NCBI GenBank assembly: GCA_964618215.1
Contig: CAZTZE010000001.1
Location: 62,001 to 126,000 of the forward strand
Origin: CG2-30-58-95 sp964618215
GTDB lineage: Bacteria; Chloroflexota; Anaerolineae; Anaerolineales; Villigracilaceae
Direction of reading: 5' to 3'
DNA: 64,000 nucleotides
Notes under the pieces: model-generated
The model's database searches: none
What the model saw: only the letters and a program-made list of their open reading frames with translations
What the model was told of the DNA's origin: nothing
Part shown: positions 34,761 to 43,695 of the stretch, piece by piece
How positions within the stretch are numbered: the first letter of the stretch is position 1
How the letters are laid out: every line of letters begins with the position of its first letter
Program-made: the position numbers and the translations under genes

Positions 34761-35636
34761 TCACTCTTTTACATAGGGTAGTCCGAGTGCTTCAGGCTTG
34801 GCTGCCCCCCACCTGACCCTGAACCATTTTGTTGACATGAGCAGCAATACAATAAGGGTTATGGCAAAAGGAACCATCCTCCAGATATACCTGGAAAAAA
34901 CACCTGGGAGTACTAGTTGTGGGTTGAGTGAGAGTTGCCACAGTGTGCCAAAAAGGATGGAGCCGCCAAGCAGAATAAAGGGATTCCACATGGAGAAAAA
35001 GACCAAAGCCAGCGCAATGAAACCCCAACCCATGAGGAAGTTATAGTTCCAGACCGGATTGTAATCTAGCGAGTAGATCGCCCCCGCAAGTCCCATGAGC
35101 ATCCCACTGGTGATGACACTGAGATAGCGAGTTCTGGTGACGTTTATCCCTGAAACTTCCGCGACGGAGGGATTCTCTCCCACCGACCTTATCCTCAACC
35201 CCAAACTCGTCTTGGAAAGTACGAACCATGTGATGATAATTAATGCAATTCCGACAAAAAAGAATGGAGAAAGCCCCATGATACTGGGAATCCTCGCCAT
35301 CCCCAAAGGACCTGTGTATGGGTAACCGATGTATGCGGTGAGTCCGAAACCCAGGATCCAGATACCCATCCCATTCACAACCTGGTTGCCCCCCATTGTT
35401 ATAGAAAAGAATCCGTGGAGATAGCCAATCAGGCCTCCAATGGCAATCCCAGCCAAGAAGCCGAGTAAATAGGACCCGGTGGATTGAGCGACGATGAAAC
35501 CCAGGGTGGCGCCGAAAAGCATCACCCCTTCAATGCCAACGTTCAGTATTCCTGAGCGCTGTCCGATGAGTTCGCTGAGAGCGGCAATCGTAAAAATCGT
35601 CGAGGCATCCAAACTTCTAACATAGAACTCCCACAT
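34761..35636 (-). CDS. BMP-type ABC transporter permease (second permease, system 2)
   Basis: 291 residues, eight to ten hydrophobic helices, with the signatures GQRSGILNVGIEGVML and RSVGENPSVAEVSGINV. The ATG at 35636 follows the stop of the other permease after one base, with AAGGAGAG upstream, the usual tight arrangement for this family. Compare system 1, where a protease gene intervenes. Paralogous to, but clearly diverged from, the permease at 18000. Confidence 0.92.
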   Translation of the reverse strand: MWEFYVRSLDASTIFTIAALSELIGQRSGILNVGIEGVMLFGATLGFIVAQSTGSYLLGFLAGIAIGGLIGYLHGFFSITMGGNQVVNGMGIWILGFGLTAYIGYPYTGPLGMARIPSIMGLSPFFFVGIALIIITWFVLSKTSLGLRIRSVGENPSVAEVSGINVTRTRYLSVITSGMLMGLAGAIYSLDYNPVWNYNFLMGWGFIALALVFFSMWNPFILLGGSILFGTLWQLSLNPQLVLPGVFSRYIWRMVPFAITLIVLLLMSTKWFRVRWGAAKPEALGLPYVKE

Positions 35637-35637
35637 C

Positions 35638-36750
35638 TTATCTCTCCTTCTCGATTTTCGTAAATGTGATCTTATTTCGATAAAAGAATTGAAAAGCAAC
35701 CAGAATAATCATTAGAACACCAAGCAGGGCATAATCTATGCCAAAGCCCAACTTTAGTTTTCCCTGGACAAACCGGCCGCCATTGGTCAATCCTCCAAAG
35801 AGCAGTGCGATTGGTATCGCCGCTAAAGGGTTCCCCTGTGAAATCAATCCACAGATGATCCCATAGAAAGCCAGATCGCCGAAATCTCCATAATTCTTGG
35901 TAATTCGATAAACGCCGGGAACCGCGGTGAAATAGTGAAAACCAGCCAAACCCGCGATGGCGCCTCCAATGGCAAACACCAGCAGCGGTATCTTGAATGG
36001 ACTTATCCCAGCGTATCGGGCCGCAGTTGGACTGAGACCAAAAGCCTTGATTTGATAACCGATTTTAGTTTTGGCAAACAAAAAGTAAAGCAGCACTGCC
36101 AATCCCAGGGCAATGATGATCGTGAAGGGGACACCCTTAATCAAAGGCGCTTGAATAGAGGCGGGAAGCTTAAAACCATCACCTTCCCCGCCGGAACTCA
36201 TGAAAGCCCCTCCTTCTTTGATCATAAAAGCAACCAACCAGAAAGTGATGAAGTTTATCATCATAGTCACCACGATCTCATTGGCGTTGAACCTCCCTTT
36301 CAAAAAGCCAGCAATTGCTCCTATCGCTGAGCCGCACAAAGCTGCCGCGACCATCATCAATGGGATGACAATTCCCGGCGAAAGATCCATACTTTGAGAC
36401 CCCTTTGCCCCGAAGGCAAACACGACTGCAAAAGCGCCCAACGCCCCGGCGTAAAGTTGCCCAGCCATCCCAATGTTCCAAAGCTCAGCTCTAATTGGGA
36501 TGATAAATGCGCAGGTACACAGTAACAGGAATATGGATCTATTGATCGTCAGCGGCAGGCCAAAAGGATTTGTAAAAGCATAGGAAAAGATCTCCTTATA
36601 TCCGGTCAGCGGATTGACCCCGGCCTGGAGAAATATAAAGCTGACCAGCACCAGGGCAAAGAGTATAGCAAGGATCGAGATCGTCGCTGCCTCCCAACCG
36701 GTTAACTTCAGCCTTTTTTCGAGCTTCACTTCATAGCTGCCAAGTTTCAT
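35638..36750 (-). CDS. BMP-type ABC transporter permease (first permease, system 2)
   Basis: 370 residues with about ten hydrophobic helices and the family motifs RAELWNIGMAGQLYAG and KAFGLSPTAARYAGISP. Its start overlaps the stop of the ATPase gene (ATGA). It forms the heterodimeric membrane channel with the product of 34761-35636. This block is somewhat more AT-rich than importer system 1, suggesting the two importers have different histories and are not a recent duplication. Confidence 0.92.
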   Translation of the reverse strand: MKLGSYEVKLEKRLKLTGWEAATISILAILFALVLVSFIFLQAGVNPLTGYKEIFSYAFTNPFGLPLTINRSIFLLLCTCAFIIPIRAELWNIGMAGQLYAGALGAFAVVFAFGAKGSQSMDLSPGIVIPLMMVAAALCGSAIGAIAGFLKGRFNANEIVVTMMINFITFWLVAFMIKEGGAFMSSGGEGDGFKLPASIQAPLIKGVPFTIIIALGLAVLLYFLFAKTKIGYQIKAFGLSPTAARYAGISPFKIPLLVFAIGGAIAGLAGFHYFTAVPGVYRITKNYGDFGDLAFYGIICGLISQGNPLAAIPIALLFGGLTNGGRFVQGKLKLGFGIDYALLGVLMIILVAFQFFYRNKITFTKIEKER

Positions 36751-38294
36751 TTCTCTTCAACCTTCTGTTTCATACCGGCCATCATAGCACCCACGTCCTC
36801 TCTCTTGGCCTCCCCTCCCGGGAGGATGCCCATCAGCTCCCCTTCGTAAATCGGCGCCACCCAATCGCATAAGGATAAAATCTCGTCGAGGTCCTCAGAG
36901 ATGAGAAGGATAGCAGCTTTTTCCTTCTTCGCCTGGATGAGCTTGTTTTGGACAAACTCCGTTGCCCCGACATCCAGTCCCTGAGTAGGCAAATTAGCAA
37001 TTAAAAGCCGCGGTTTGCGTGAAATTACGCGTGCCAGGATAAGTTTCTGGAGGTTTCCTCCGGATAAGGACTTAGCAGTTGTATCTGGACTGGGGGTAGC
37101 CACATCGTACTCGGAGATGAATTCTTGGGTAAGTTTCCTGAGTTTCTTGTAATCCACGATTCCGTACTTGGTGAAAGCACCATCAAAGTAATAATTCATG
37201 GCAACATTTTCCACAAGAGAAAAATCGCCTATCGAGCCTACATCTACGCGTTCGGATGGGATGTATCCTACACCCATCTGCCATTTTTCTAAACTGGAGG
37301 AACGGGTAATGTTTTTTCCATCGAGTAACACCTTACCCCCCTCCGCCTTTCGAAGTCCAGCGAGAACCTCAGCTAATGCGTGTTGCCCATTCCCGGAGAC
37401 TCCAGCGATGCCGAAAATTTCACCTTCATGAACGATAAAGGAAACACCTTTCAAAGCCAGAAATCCTTTGTCGTTGAGAGCGGAGATGTTTTCTACCTGG
37501 AGAATTGGTTTTCCCTTCTCCACCTCTACCCGCTCCAGCCTGAAGATGACTTCTCTCCCCACCATCTCCTTAGCCAGGCTCTTCTCCGTGGCATTGGCAG
37601 TATCCAAGCGAGCGGTAACTTTCCCACGCCGAAGAACCGTCACCCTTTCGCTAACCGTTAACACGATAGGGAGTTTATGCGTGATGAACGGGATTAAGGC
37701 GAGTTCATCATTGGTCATTACTTGGATCGAGGCCAAAAGTTTCTTCGTTTCAGGAGGCGCGAGGGCGGAAGTCGGCTCATCCAGGATGAGGATTTTGGCG
37801 CCGCGATAGAGGGCTTTCAGGATCTCCACGACTTGCTTTTCCCCTTCTGAAAGCTGCCAGACTTTCGCTTTGAGATCAATAGTGAAGCGATATTTATCGC
37901 AGAGTTCCGTGATCTCTTCTCCGGCCCTCTTCAAGTTCAGAATAGTTCCCGCCTTTGGGTGCCCGAGGATGATATTTTCGATCACAGAATGGGCGGAGAT
38001 CAGTTTACGGTTTTGATGAACCATCCCAATACCAAGGTCAATGGCATCCAGCGGCGATCTAAAGTTGACCTTCTCACCAAAAACGTAGATCTCGCCTTCG
38101 TCGGGTTGTACCAACCCGAACAGGATTTTCATTAATGTGGTTTTCCCAGCGCCGTTCTCACCGAGGATAGCGTGGACCTCACCCGCTTTTATCTCGAAAT
38201 CAATATGGTCATTGGCGACGACTCCTGGGTATCTCTTTGTGATCCCCCTCGCCTCCAAGACCGTATCTCCGCGTTTTAGACCTTCCATGGGCAT
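36747..38294 (-). CDS. BMP-type ABC transporter ATPase, two nucleotide-binding domains (system 2)
   Basis: About 515 residues with two ABC domains: Walker A GENGAGKT, signature LSEGEKQVVEILKAL and Walker B LILDEPTSAL in the first; the divergent GVSGNGQHAL with LSGGNLQKL and LPTQGLD in the second. The start is uncertain: I take the ATG at 38294 (MPMEGLKRG); a start at 38327 is also possible. Translationally coupled to the permease downstream. It works with the binding lipoprotein encoded 0.5 kb upstream. Confidence 0.9.
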   Translation of the reverse strand: MPMEGLKRGDTVLEARGITKRYPGVVANDHIDFEIKAGEVHAILGENGAGKTTLMKILFGLVQPDEGEIYVFGEKVNFRSPLDAIDLGIGMVHQNRKLISAHSVIENIILGHPKAGTILNLKRAGEEITELCDKYRFTIDLKAKVWQLSEGEKQVVEILKALYRGAKILILDEPTSALAPPETKKLLASIQVMTNDELALIPFITHKLPIVLTVSERVTVLRRGKVTARLDTANATEKSLAKEMVGREVIFRLERVEVEKGKPILQVENISALNDKGFLALKGVSFIVHEGEIFGIAGVSGNGQHALAEVLAGLRKAEGGKVLLDGKNITRSSSLEKWQMGVGYIPSERVDVGSIGDFSLVENVAMNYYFDGAFTKYGIVDYKKLRKLTQEFISEYDVATPSPDTTAKSLSGGNLQKLILARVISRKPRLLIANLPTQGLDVGATEFVQNKLIQAKKEKAAILLISEDLDEILSLCDWVAPIYEGELMGILPGGEAKREDVGAMMAGMKQKVEEK

Positions 38295-38349
38295 ATTATC
38301 TACCTGTCGTTCTTCCTGTTTTATCATCAATTGGTATACTGAGCACGGT

Positions 38350-38459
38350 CACAATCTGCGCTTTTGTCATTCTGAACGGAGTGAAGAATCTGCCCTGCGT
38401 GCCAGGAGATTCTTCGCAAAAACGGCTCAGAATGACAACACAAAAAGCGCAATCTGTGC
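38350..38459. repeat. Long hairpin element, GTCATTCTGA family copy C
   Basis: Inner arms GTCATTCTGA...GAAGAATC and GATTCTTCGC...TCAGAATGAC pair, and the pairing extends outwards (CACAATCTGCGCTTTT with AAAAAGCGCAATCTGTG). It belongs to the same family as 13390, 15169 and 44694. It sits in a 0.5 kb gene-free stretch (38295-38807) in which I see no coding sequence, only this element and the hairpin at 38714. Confidence 0.7.
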
Positions 38460-38713
38460 CCGTTGGCAGTATAACTGCTTGGCCAGACAGTCATTCTCCC
38501 GGAAGGACACCGGGACGGTGTGAGCGATGCCTAAGGAACGCTCCCTCAGAGCTTGCCCTGAGTTGCTGCGAAGGCCTGCTCGGTAATCCGAGTACATTTC
38601 CTTGTTGGTTTGCCTGTCCTGCCGTCTTGCACCGGCATGCCGCCGATGCTCGCGGCACGAACGGTGGCGGTCAGGCCAGGGAGTCGAAGATTCGTTAGGC
38701 AGTTACAACCAAT

Positions 38714-38776
38714 CGTTAGAAATGAGGCTCCCTTCTCTGAGGTTTTCCCAGAGAACGAGAGCCTCATTTCGTTAGC
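38714..38776. repeat. Strong hairpin downstream of binding-protein gene
   Basis: GAAATGAGGCTC pairs with GAGCCTCATTTC, with further inner pairing (TTCTCTG/CAGAGAA) around AGGTTTTCC. It lies 30-90 bases after the stop of the system 2 binding-protein gene and ahead of the ATPase gene, the same relative position as the hairpin at 24461 in system 1, so differential expression within the importer operon is plausible. Confidence 0.65.
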
Positions 38777-38807
38777 GGTCATCCATAAACACGGGCGATG
38801 TGGTTGT

Positions 38808-40052
38808 TTACTCCAATATGGTCGTGCCTTGCAGGTCGAAATTGAATTGGGAAAGCAACCACTCAACAGTTGGGACAACACCAGCTGGCTTGACCACTGT
38901 GCCTGCTGCTGGAACCGGTAATCCTTCCATACTCAAGCCAGTTCCATTGCTCACAAATGCGAACTCAGTGAATGGATCCCACTCACCCTTCATCATCTGC
39001 TCTCTTCTCTGCTTTACAAGCTGGATGATTACGTCCGGGATCAAGGGGAGTGCCTTTGGGCTGATGGCGTCAATACCTACCTTGCCGTTATTCATCAGGT
39101 CAACGGTCGGTACAACTGTACCGTCAGCCAGGGTCATGGTAGATTCCATGCCCAGGTAGTAGACCGTTTGAGGATTCTTTTCACCAGCCAACCAAGCCAG
39201 AACGATCCTTTCGTAGATGACTTCCCAGCGGGTGTCGAACGATACGGCCACGGTATCCGTGCTCGACCAGCCGTAGAATCCGACAATGTCCATATCCTTC
39301 CCGACGAACCAAATGCCCTTTTCTGTGGCAACGTCCAGGGTGGAGCCCGAGTCGGTCTGCTGGGTTATGACATCCACCTTGTACTGATCCACCAAGGTCG
39401 CGGCGATATCGCGCTCTTCCTGGGGTAGATACCAGTCACCGGCGTATTTGACATATATTTTGATGTCTTTATTGAGCAATTTTGCTGCATCCTGCACCCC
39501 GAGGACAAAGCCGGCCTGACGCCTGATTACCTGAACGCATGGGAATGCCGAGACGATGCCGATATTGCCGGTCTGGGTCAAAGCCCCAGCGATAAGCCCT
39601 TCCAGGTACAGCGCCTGATATTGCCTGGGGAAGAGGCGGATGAAATTCGGCTTCGTGGACAGATCGCTGGCAATGATGGATGCAAAATAAACATCCGGGT
39701 ATTTATCGGCGATATCTTTCAAGGGCATGCCCATGAACTCGGCGTTGCCAATGACGATATTAGCCCCTTCCGCGGTGATCATCTCTTCTGCGTAGGGAAT
39801 TGAGAGATCAGGGCCTACGTTCTCTCTGTAAATATATTTAACGTTTGGATATTTTTCAGCGATTCGTTTTCCTGCGCGATCATGGGCACCAGACCAGGTT
39901 GTCCCTTCAATGACACTGAAATGTTCGATCGCAAAAGTAGCCACCTTCTCAACTACAGGTGGCTCCACGACTACAGGCGTCGCGGGCGCGCAGGATGCTA
40001 ACGTCATACTGGCTACTAAAAGCATAGCTGCGAATACATACAACTTCTTCAT
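38808..40052 (-). CDS. BMP-family substrate-binding lipoprotein (system 2)
   Basis: 414 residues, signal peptide with lipobox LASC (Cys21). The binding fold shows AEGANIVIGNAEFMG, YLEGLIAGALTQTGNIG and QQTDSGSTLDVATEKGIWFVG, typical of Med/BMP proteins for nucleosides or purines. ATG at 40052 with a perfect AAAGGAGG upstream. A promoter-like sequence precedes it (40143-40181), so it probably begins the operon that continues through the ABC genes and the hydroxylase at 30778-34681. Confidence 0.92.
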   Translation of the reverse strand: MKKLYVFAAMLLVASMTLASCAPATPVVVEPPVVEKVATFAIEHFSVIEGTTWSGAHDRAGKRIAEKYPNVKYIYRENVGPDLSIPYAEEMITAEGANIVIGNAEFMGMPLKDIADKYPDVYFASIIASDLSTKPNFIRLFPRQYQALYLEGLIAGALTQTGNIGIVSAFPCVQVIRRQAGFVLGVQDAAKLLNKDIKIYVKYAGDWYLPQEERDIAATLVDQYKVDVITQQTDSGSTLDVATEKGIWFVGKDMDIVGFYGWSSTDTVAVSFDTRWEVIYERIVLAWLAGEKNPQTVYYLGMESTMTLADGTVVPTVDLMNNGKVGIDAISPKALPLIPDVIIQLVKQRREQMMKGEWDPFTEFAFVSNGTGLSMEGLPVPAAGTVVKPAGVVPTVEWLLSQFNFDLQGTTILE

Positions 40053-40142
40053 TTTGTTCCTCCTTTGGATATGTGTAAGAATGGACAAAAAATCGAGCAA
40101 ATATATATATCTGCTTGTTTGTTCTTATAGGCATTCTCCTTT

Positions 40143-40181
40143 CGTAAAATTGTTTTTACGAGCGTTTTACACGCATGTCAA
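40143..40181 (-). promoter_or_regulatory. Candidate promoter overlapped by a palindromic operator
   Basis: On the minus strand TTGACA (40181-40176) is followed after 17 bases by TAAAAA (40158-40153). The -10 region overlaps the palindrome CGTAAAA-TTGT-TTTTACG (40143-40160), a plausible repressor site. It points into the system 2 importer operon about 90 bases upstream of its first start codon. Confidence 0.45.
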
Positions 40182-40228
40182 ACTGCTGTTGGAGACTGCG
40201 GCCGTCAAAACGAACCCGGCCATCAGAA

Positions 40229-40257
40229 ATAAAAAGGCGGCTTATAACAGCCGCCTT
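40229..40257 (-). terminator. Rho-independent terminator at the end of the coxG-like gene
   Basis: AAGGCGGCT pairs with AGCCGCCTT across a six-base loop and is followed on the minus strand by TTTTTATTT. The stem includes the stop codon of the gene ending at 40256, so it should end the hydroxylase operon 44598-40256 and separate it from the importer operon. Confidence 0.8.
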
Positions 40258-40876
40258 ACCCAACACTAAGCCAAACTACCACCACCAGGATTACCGCAAT
40301 CACAGCCAGGGCAAGCCACAGTAAGAGTTTCGATGAAAGTAACCCGCCAGCCATGTCTTTGGCAACAGCCGCCGCAAACTCGGTCTCTGAGGGCGGGGTA
40401 TATTCGACTTCTTTGGCCTCCGCTCTTGCCATCACGCGAGCTTTGATTGCCTCATTGAGCACTCCCAGCCCCTGACCGATCATGCTTTTACTGACCGTAT
40501 CAATCATGCGTTGACCGACGCTTGCCAATCGGCCACCAATTTGCACTTCGCCAGCATACTTCATGAGCGTCTTGTTATCTGTCTGCTCGAAAAGTTGAAC
40601 ATGCCCGCTTCCTTTCACAAAACCAGGCTTTCCCTTCCCATCCCCCGTCAGGGTGCAACTTTCAGGCGGCGTCTCGTCGGAAACAATGAGCCGCCCGGAG
40701 AAGACCCCAGCTATCGGTCCAATGCGGACGTTTATCTCACCTTCATACTCGTTTTCGCCTACCAGGCGCAAACTTTGGGTGCCAGGCAGACAAGTGGCCA
40801 GCACTTCGGGGTCTCGCACCAGTTCCCAGACAGCTTCACGCGGGCCGTCAAAGGTGTACTCACCTTCGATTTTCAT
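40256..40876 (-). CDS. coxG: CoxG-like SRPBCC protein with C-terminal membrane anchor
   Basis: 206 residues. The N-terminal 150 residues are the CoxG family START-like fold (EYTFDGPREAVWELVRDPEV, TCLPGTQSLRLVG), and the C-terminus ends in one hydrophobic helix (LLLWLALAVIAVILVVVVW). CoxG recruits CO-dehydrogenase-type hydroxylases to the membrane. Its start overlaps the stop of the large-subunit gene (ATGA), so the enzyme at 40873-44598 is probably membrane-tethered. Confidence 0.9.
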   Translation of the reverse strand: MKIEGEYTFDGPREAVWELVRDPEVLATCLPGTQSLRLVGENEYEGEINVRIGPIAGVFSGRLIVSDETPPESCTLTGDGKGKPGFVKGSGHVQLFEQTDNKTLMKYAGEVQIGGRLASVGQRMIDTVSKSMIGQGLGVLNEAIKARVMARAEAKEVEYTPPSETEFAAAVAKDMAGGLLSSKLLLWLALAVIAVILVVVVWLSVG

Positions 40877-43221
40877 CGTGACTTCTCCTCATTGAAAAGC
40901 AATTCAAACAGGCGGTTTGGGCTGAGAGGCGTTTCAAGAATTTCAAGTTCCCTATTATACAACGCATTTTCAATAGCCTGGGAGAAAAGAGCCGGCACCG
41001 GGATCGTTCCGGCTTCACCGACTCCTTTGGTTCCTAATTCGTTCAAGGGTGAGATTGTCTCAATATGACCAACTTCGATGCGCGGTACCTCAGTTGACGA
41101 GGGAATCAGGTAATCCGCAAATGAGGCGTTGAGCAATTGTCCATTCTCGTCGAAGTGCAGCTTTTCGTAATAGGCGTTGCCGATCCCCATGGACACACCC
41201 CCGTGAATCTGACCCTCCAGAATCAGCGGGTTTAGCACCGTGCCACAGTCTTCAACTGCGATGTAGCGTTTGATCTCGATCATCATCGTTTCGGAGTCAA
41301 TCTCAATAATCATGGCATGGGTTCCAAAGGCCGTGGCGCCATATTGTGGGCCAAAATAGGCAGTGGCTTCCAAGCCGGGTTCTGTACCCGGCTCGACGGC
41401 ACCGCGCAGCGGATTCGCCAGCAGGGCCAGTTCACCCAGGCTGATGGATTTGTGGGGGGTATCCGCCACCCGTACCAAGCCGCCTTCAAGCTCCAATTCT
41501 TCTTCAGAGGTTTCCAATATCTTGCTGGCCAACTTAAGCACCTTTTGGCGCACAATCGAGGCAGATGCGTGGATGGCATTGCCTGCCACCACGGCTCCAC
41601 GGCTGGCAAAAGTACCGGTGCCCCAGTGGAATTCGGTAGTATCGCCAGTCACAATGCGCACATCGCTCACAGCTACCCCTAATTGTTCAGCAACGATTTG
41701 GGCAAAGGTGGTAAAGTGCCCTTGCCCCTGGGTGCCAACACCCGTTGCCACGAAGACCTTGCCGCTGGCTTCGACAGTCACGCGGGCGCCTTCATAGGGG
41801 CCAACGCCAGTCGACTCTATAAAGGGGGTGATGCCGATGCCCACATATCTCCCCTCTCTGCGAAGCCGAGGCTGCTCATCTTTGACAAATTTGTCATAGC
41901 CTATCATTTCCAGGGCCTTCTCCATCACAGGCCAGTAATTTCCACTGTCCAGGACGAGGGGCGCAAAGGCCTGATCAATAATCTTGTGCTTATAAGGAAA
42001 GGCATCCGGAGGAATAAGATTGCGCTTGCGGATTTCCACAAGATCAATCCCCAGCTCTTTCGCAGCGATGTCCAAAAGACGTTCTATGATGAAGATACCT
42101 TGAGGCCGCCCGGCTCCACGAACGGGAGTGACCAGGGTTTTATTGGTGAAAACCACGCTAACTTCCGAGGTGAAATTTTCGATATCATACGGCCCCATCA
42201 GGTGGCACTGGGTATTGAGAGGGATGGTCAGACCATAGGGGTCATAAGCGCCGGTATCATGCAGAAATACATCCTTCAAACCCAAAATATGCCCATCACT
42301 GCTCAGAGCCAGCTCGACATCATGGGTCTGCCCGCGCTCCTGGGTGGTGGCATAGAAGTTTTCCCGCCGGTCTTCGATCCACTTGATGGGTCGGCTCAGT
42401 TTCATAGATACCCAGGGAATCAGCATCTCTTCGGGGTAGAACATCATCATTTTGGGGCCAAAGCCGCCCCCAACGAAGGGAGCAATCACCCTCACCTGGT
42501 TTTCAGACAAACCCAATCTTGCTGCAAGCCCATTGCGAATTGGAATCGGCGCCTGGGTTGTATCCCATACAGTTAGATGCTGACTCTTCCCTTCCCAGTG
42601 GGCAACAATGCCGCGATTCTCCATTGCGGCAGCCGCGCCGCGGTCAGTGACTATTCTTCTCGTGATAACCAGGTCAGCCTTCTCCCGGGCTGCTTCATAG
42701 TCGCCCTTCTTTTGAATGAGGTGAGCAGCCAGATTCGATTCCAGGTCATCGTGGACAAGAGGACTGCCCTCCTGCAAACTTTTTTCCAAGTCACTCACCG
42801 CCTCTAACGGTTCTAATTCAACCAAAATATCTTCGACAGCATCCTCGGCAATATAGCGGTTCTCTGCGATTACCACTGCTATGGCCTCACCTGCATGACG
42901 AACTTTGTCTTTGACGAGGGGAACCTGGCGGCGCGAATGGAAAATAACGTCTTTAGCTGTTGGAGGGGGAGAAACCAAAGGGGGACCCGGCTGCCAATCC
43001 TCGCCCATATCTTCAGCGGTGTAGACTGCAACCACACCCGGTCGTTGGCGAGCCGCGGATACATCTATGCTCAGCAAGCGGGCGTGGGCGTAATCACTGC
43101 GCAGAAAAGCTGCATGGAGCATACCGGGGATTTCCACATCATCCACAAATAGAGCTTGCCCGGTCAGCAGTCGTGGATCTTCGTTTCGCTTGACGCGTTT
43201 TCCAATGAATTTTTTGGTCAT
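40873..43221 (-). CDS. CoxL-like molybdenum hydroxylase large subunit (form II type)
   Basis: 782 residues with GGGFGPKMMMF, the active-site loop VRGAGRPQG, GTQGQGHFTTF and the catalytic Glu in GTKGVGEAGT. True form I CO dehydrogenases have an AYxCSFR loop with the copper-binding Cys; this protein has the VRGAGR form, so oxidation of CO is unlikely and a heterocyclic or aromatic substrate is favoured. It overlaps the Fe-S subunit gene upstream and coxG downstream by four bases each. Confidence 0.88.
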   Translation of the reverse strand: MTKKFIGKRVKRNEDPRLLTGQALFVDDVEIPGMLHAAFLRSDYAHARLLSIDVSAARQRPGVVAVYTAEDMGEDWQPGPPLVSPPPTAKDVIFHSRRQVPLVKDKVRHAGEAIAVVIAENRYIAEDAVEDILVELEPLEAVSDLEKSLQEGSPLVHDDLESNLAAHLIQKKGDYEAAREKADLVITRRIVTDRGAAAAMENRGIVAHWEGKSQHLTVWDTTQAPIPIRNGLAARLGLSENQVRVIAPFVGGGFGPKMMMFYPEEMLIPWVSMKLSRPIKWIEDRRENFYATTQERGQTHDVELALSSDGHILGLKDVFLHDTGAYDPYGLTIPLNTQCHLMGPYDIENFTSEVSVVFTNKTLVTPVRGAGRPQGIFIIERLLDIAAKELGIDLVEIRKRNLIPPDAFPYKHKIIDQAFAPLVLDSGNYWPVMEKALEMIGYDKFVKDEQPRLRREGRYVGIGITPFIESTGVGPYEGARVTVEASGKVFVATGVGTQGQGHFTTFAQIVAEQLGVAVSDVRIVTGDTTEFHWGTGTFASRGAVVAGNAIHASASIVRQKVLKLASKILETSEEELELEGGLVRVADTPHKSISLGELALLANPLRGAVEPGTEPGLEATAYFGPQYGATAFGTHAMIIEIDSETMMIEIKRYIAVEDCGTVLNPLILEGQIHGGVSMGIGNAYYEKLHFDENGQLLNASFADYLIPSSTEVPRIEVGHIETISPLNELGTKGVGEAGTIPVPALFSQAIENALYNRELEILETPLSPNRLFELLFNEEKSR

Positions 43222-43694
43222 TTTCTCATCTTTTCTGCCGCCAATTTGACGGCGTCAACGATGTGTTGGTAGCCCGTACAACGGCAGAGATTTCCGGAGA
43301 TTGCTTCGCGGATTTCCTCCTCGCTTGGGTCGGGATTCTGCTCCAAGAAAGGCACAATTGTAGTTAAGATGCCTGGCGTGCAAAAACCGCACTGCAAGCC
43401 GTGAGCTTCCTGGAAGGCCTCCTGAATGGGGTGCAGGTTATCAATTGTCCCTAATCCTTCGACTGTTATGACTTCGTGTCCATTTGCCTGAACAGCAAAC
43501 ATCAAACAGGAGCGCGCTGGTTCCCCATCGAATAAGATCGTGCAGGCCCCGCAGACACCATGCTCGCAGCCGACATGTGTGCCAGTCAGACCAATGTCGT
43601 GGCGCAGGAAATCGCTCAACAGGATGCGCGGCTCGACAGCGCGTTCATAGCGGGTGTCATTGACAGTTACAACAAGATCGAATAAGTTGCTCAT
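43218..43694 (-). CDS. CoxS-like [2Fe-2S] subunit
   Basis: 158 residues with both clusters complete (GCEHGVCGACTILFDGEPAR; QCGFCTPGI; CRCTGYQHI). I use the ATG at 43694, one base after the stop of the FAD gene; an ATG 21 bases upstream overlaps that gene and lacks a better ribosome site. The stop overlaps the large-subunit start as ATGA. It is the electron-transfer subunit of the third hydroxylase. Confidence 0.92.
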   Translation of the reverse strand: MSNLFDLVVTVNDTRYERAVEPRILLSDFLRHDIGLTGTHVGCEHGVCGACTILFDGEPARSCLMFAVQANGHEVITVEGLGTIDNLHPIQEAFQEAHGLQCGFCTPGILTTIVPFLEQNPDPSEEEIREAISGNLCRCTGYQHIVDAVKLAAEKMRK

Positions 43695-43695
43695 G

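Noticed and set aside
38670..38705. Possible third attC site (GTTAGGC)
   Set aside because: A GTTRRRY core is present, but no matching RYYYAAC core and no paired arms were found nearby.
39949..40134. Short leader peptide ahead of the system 2 binding protein
   Set aside because: The AAGGAG site is too close to its ATG, and the frame runs out of phase into the binding-protein gene; no conserved features are visible.
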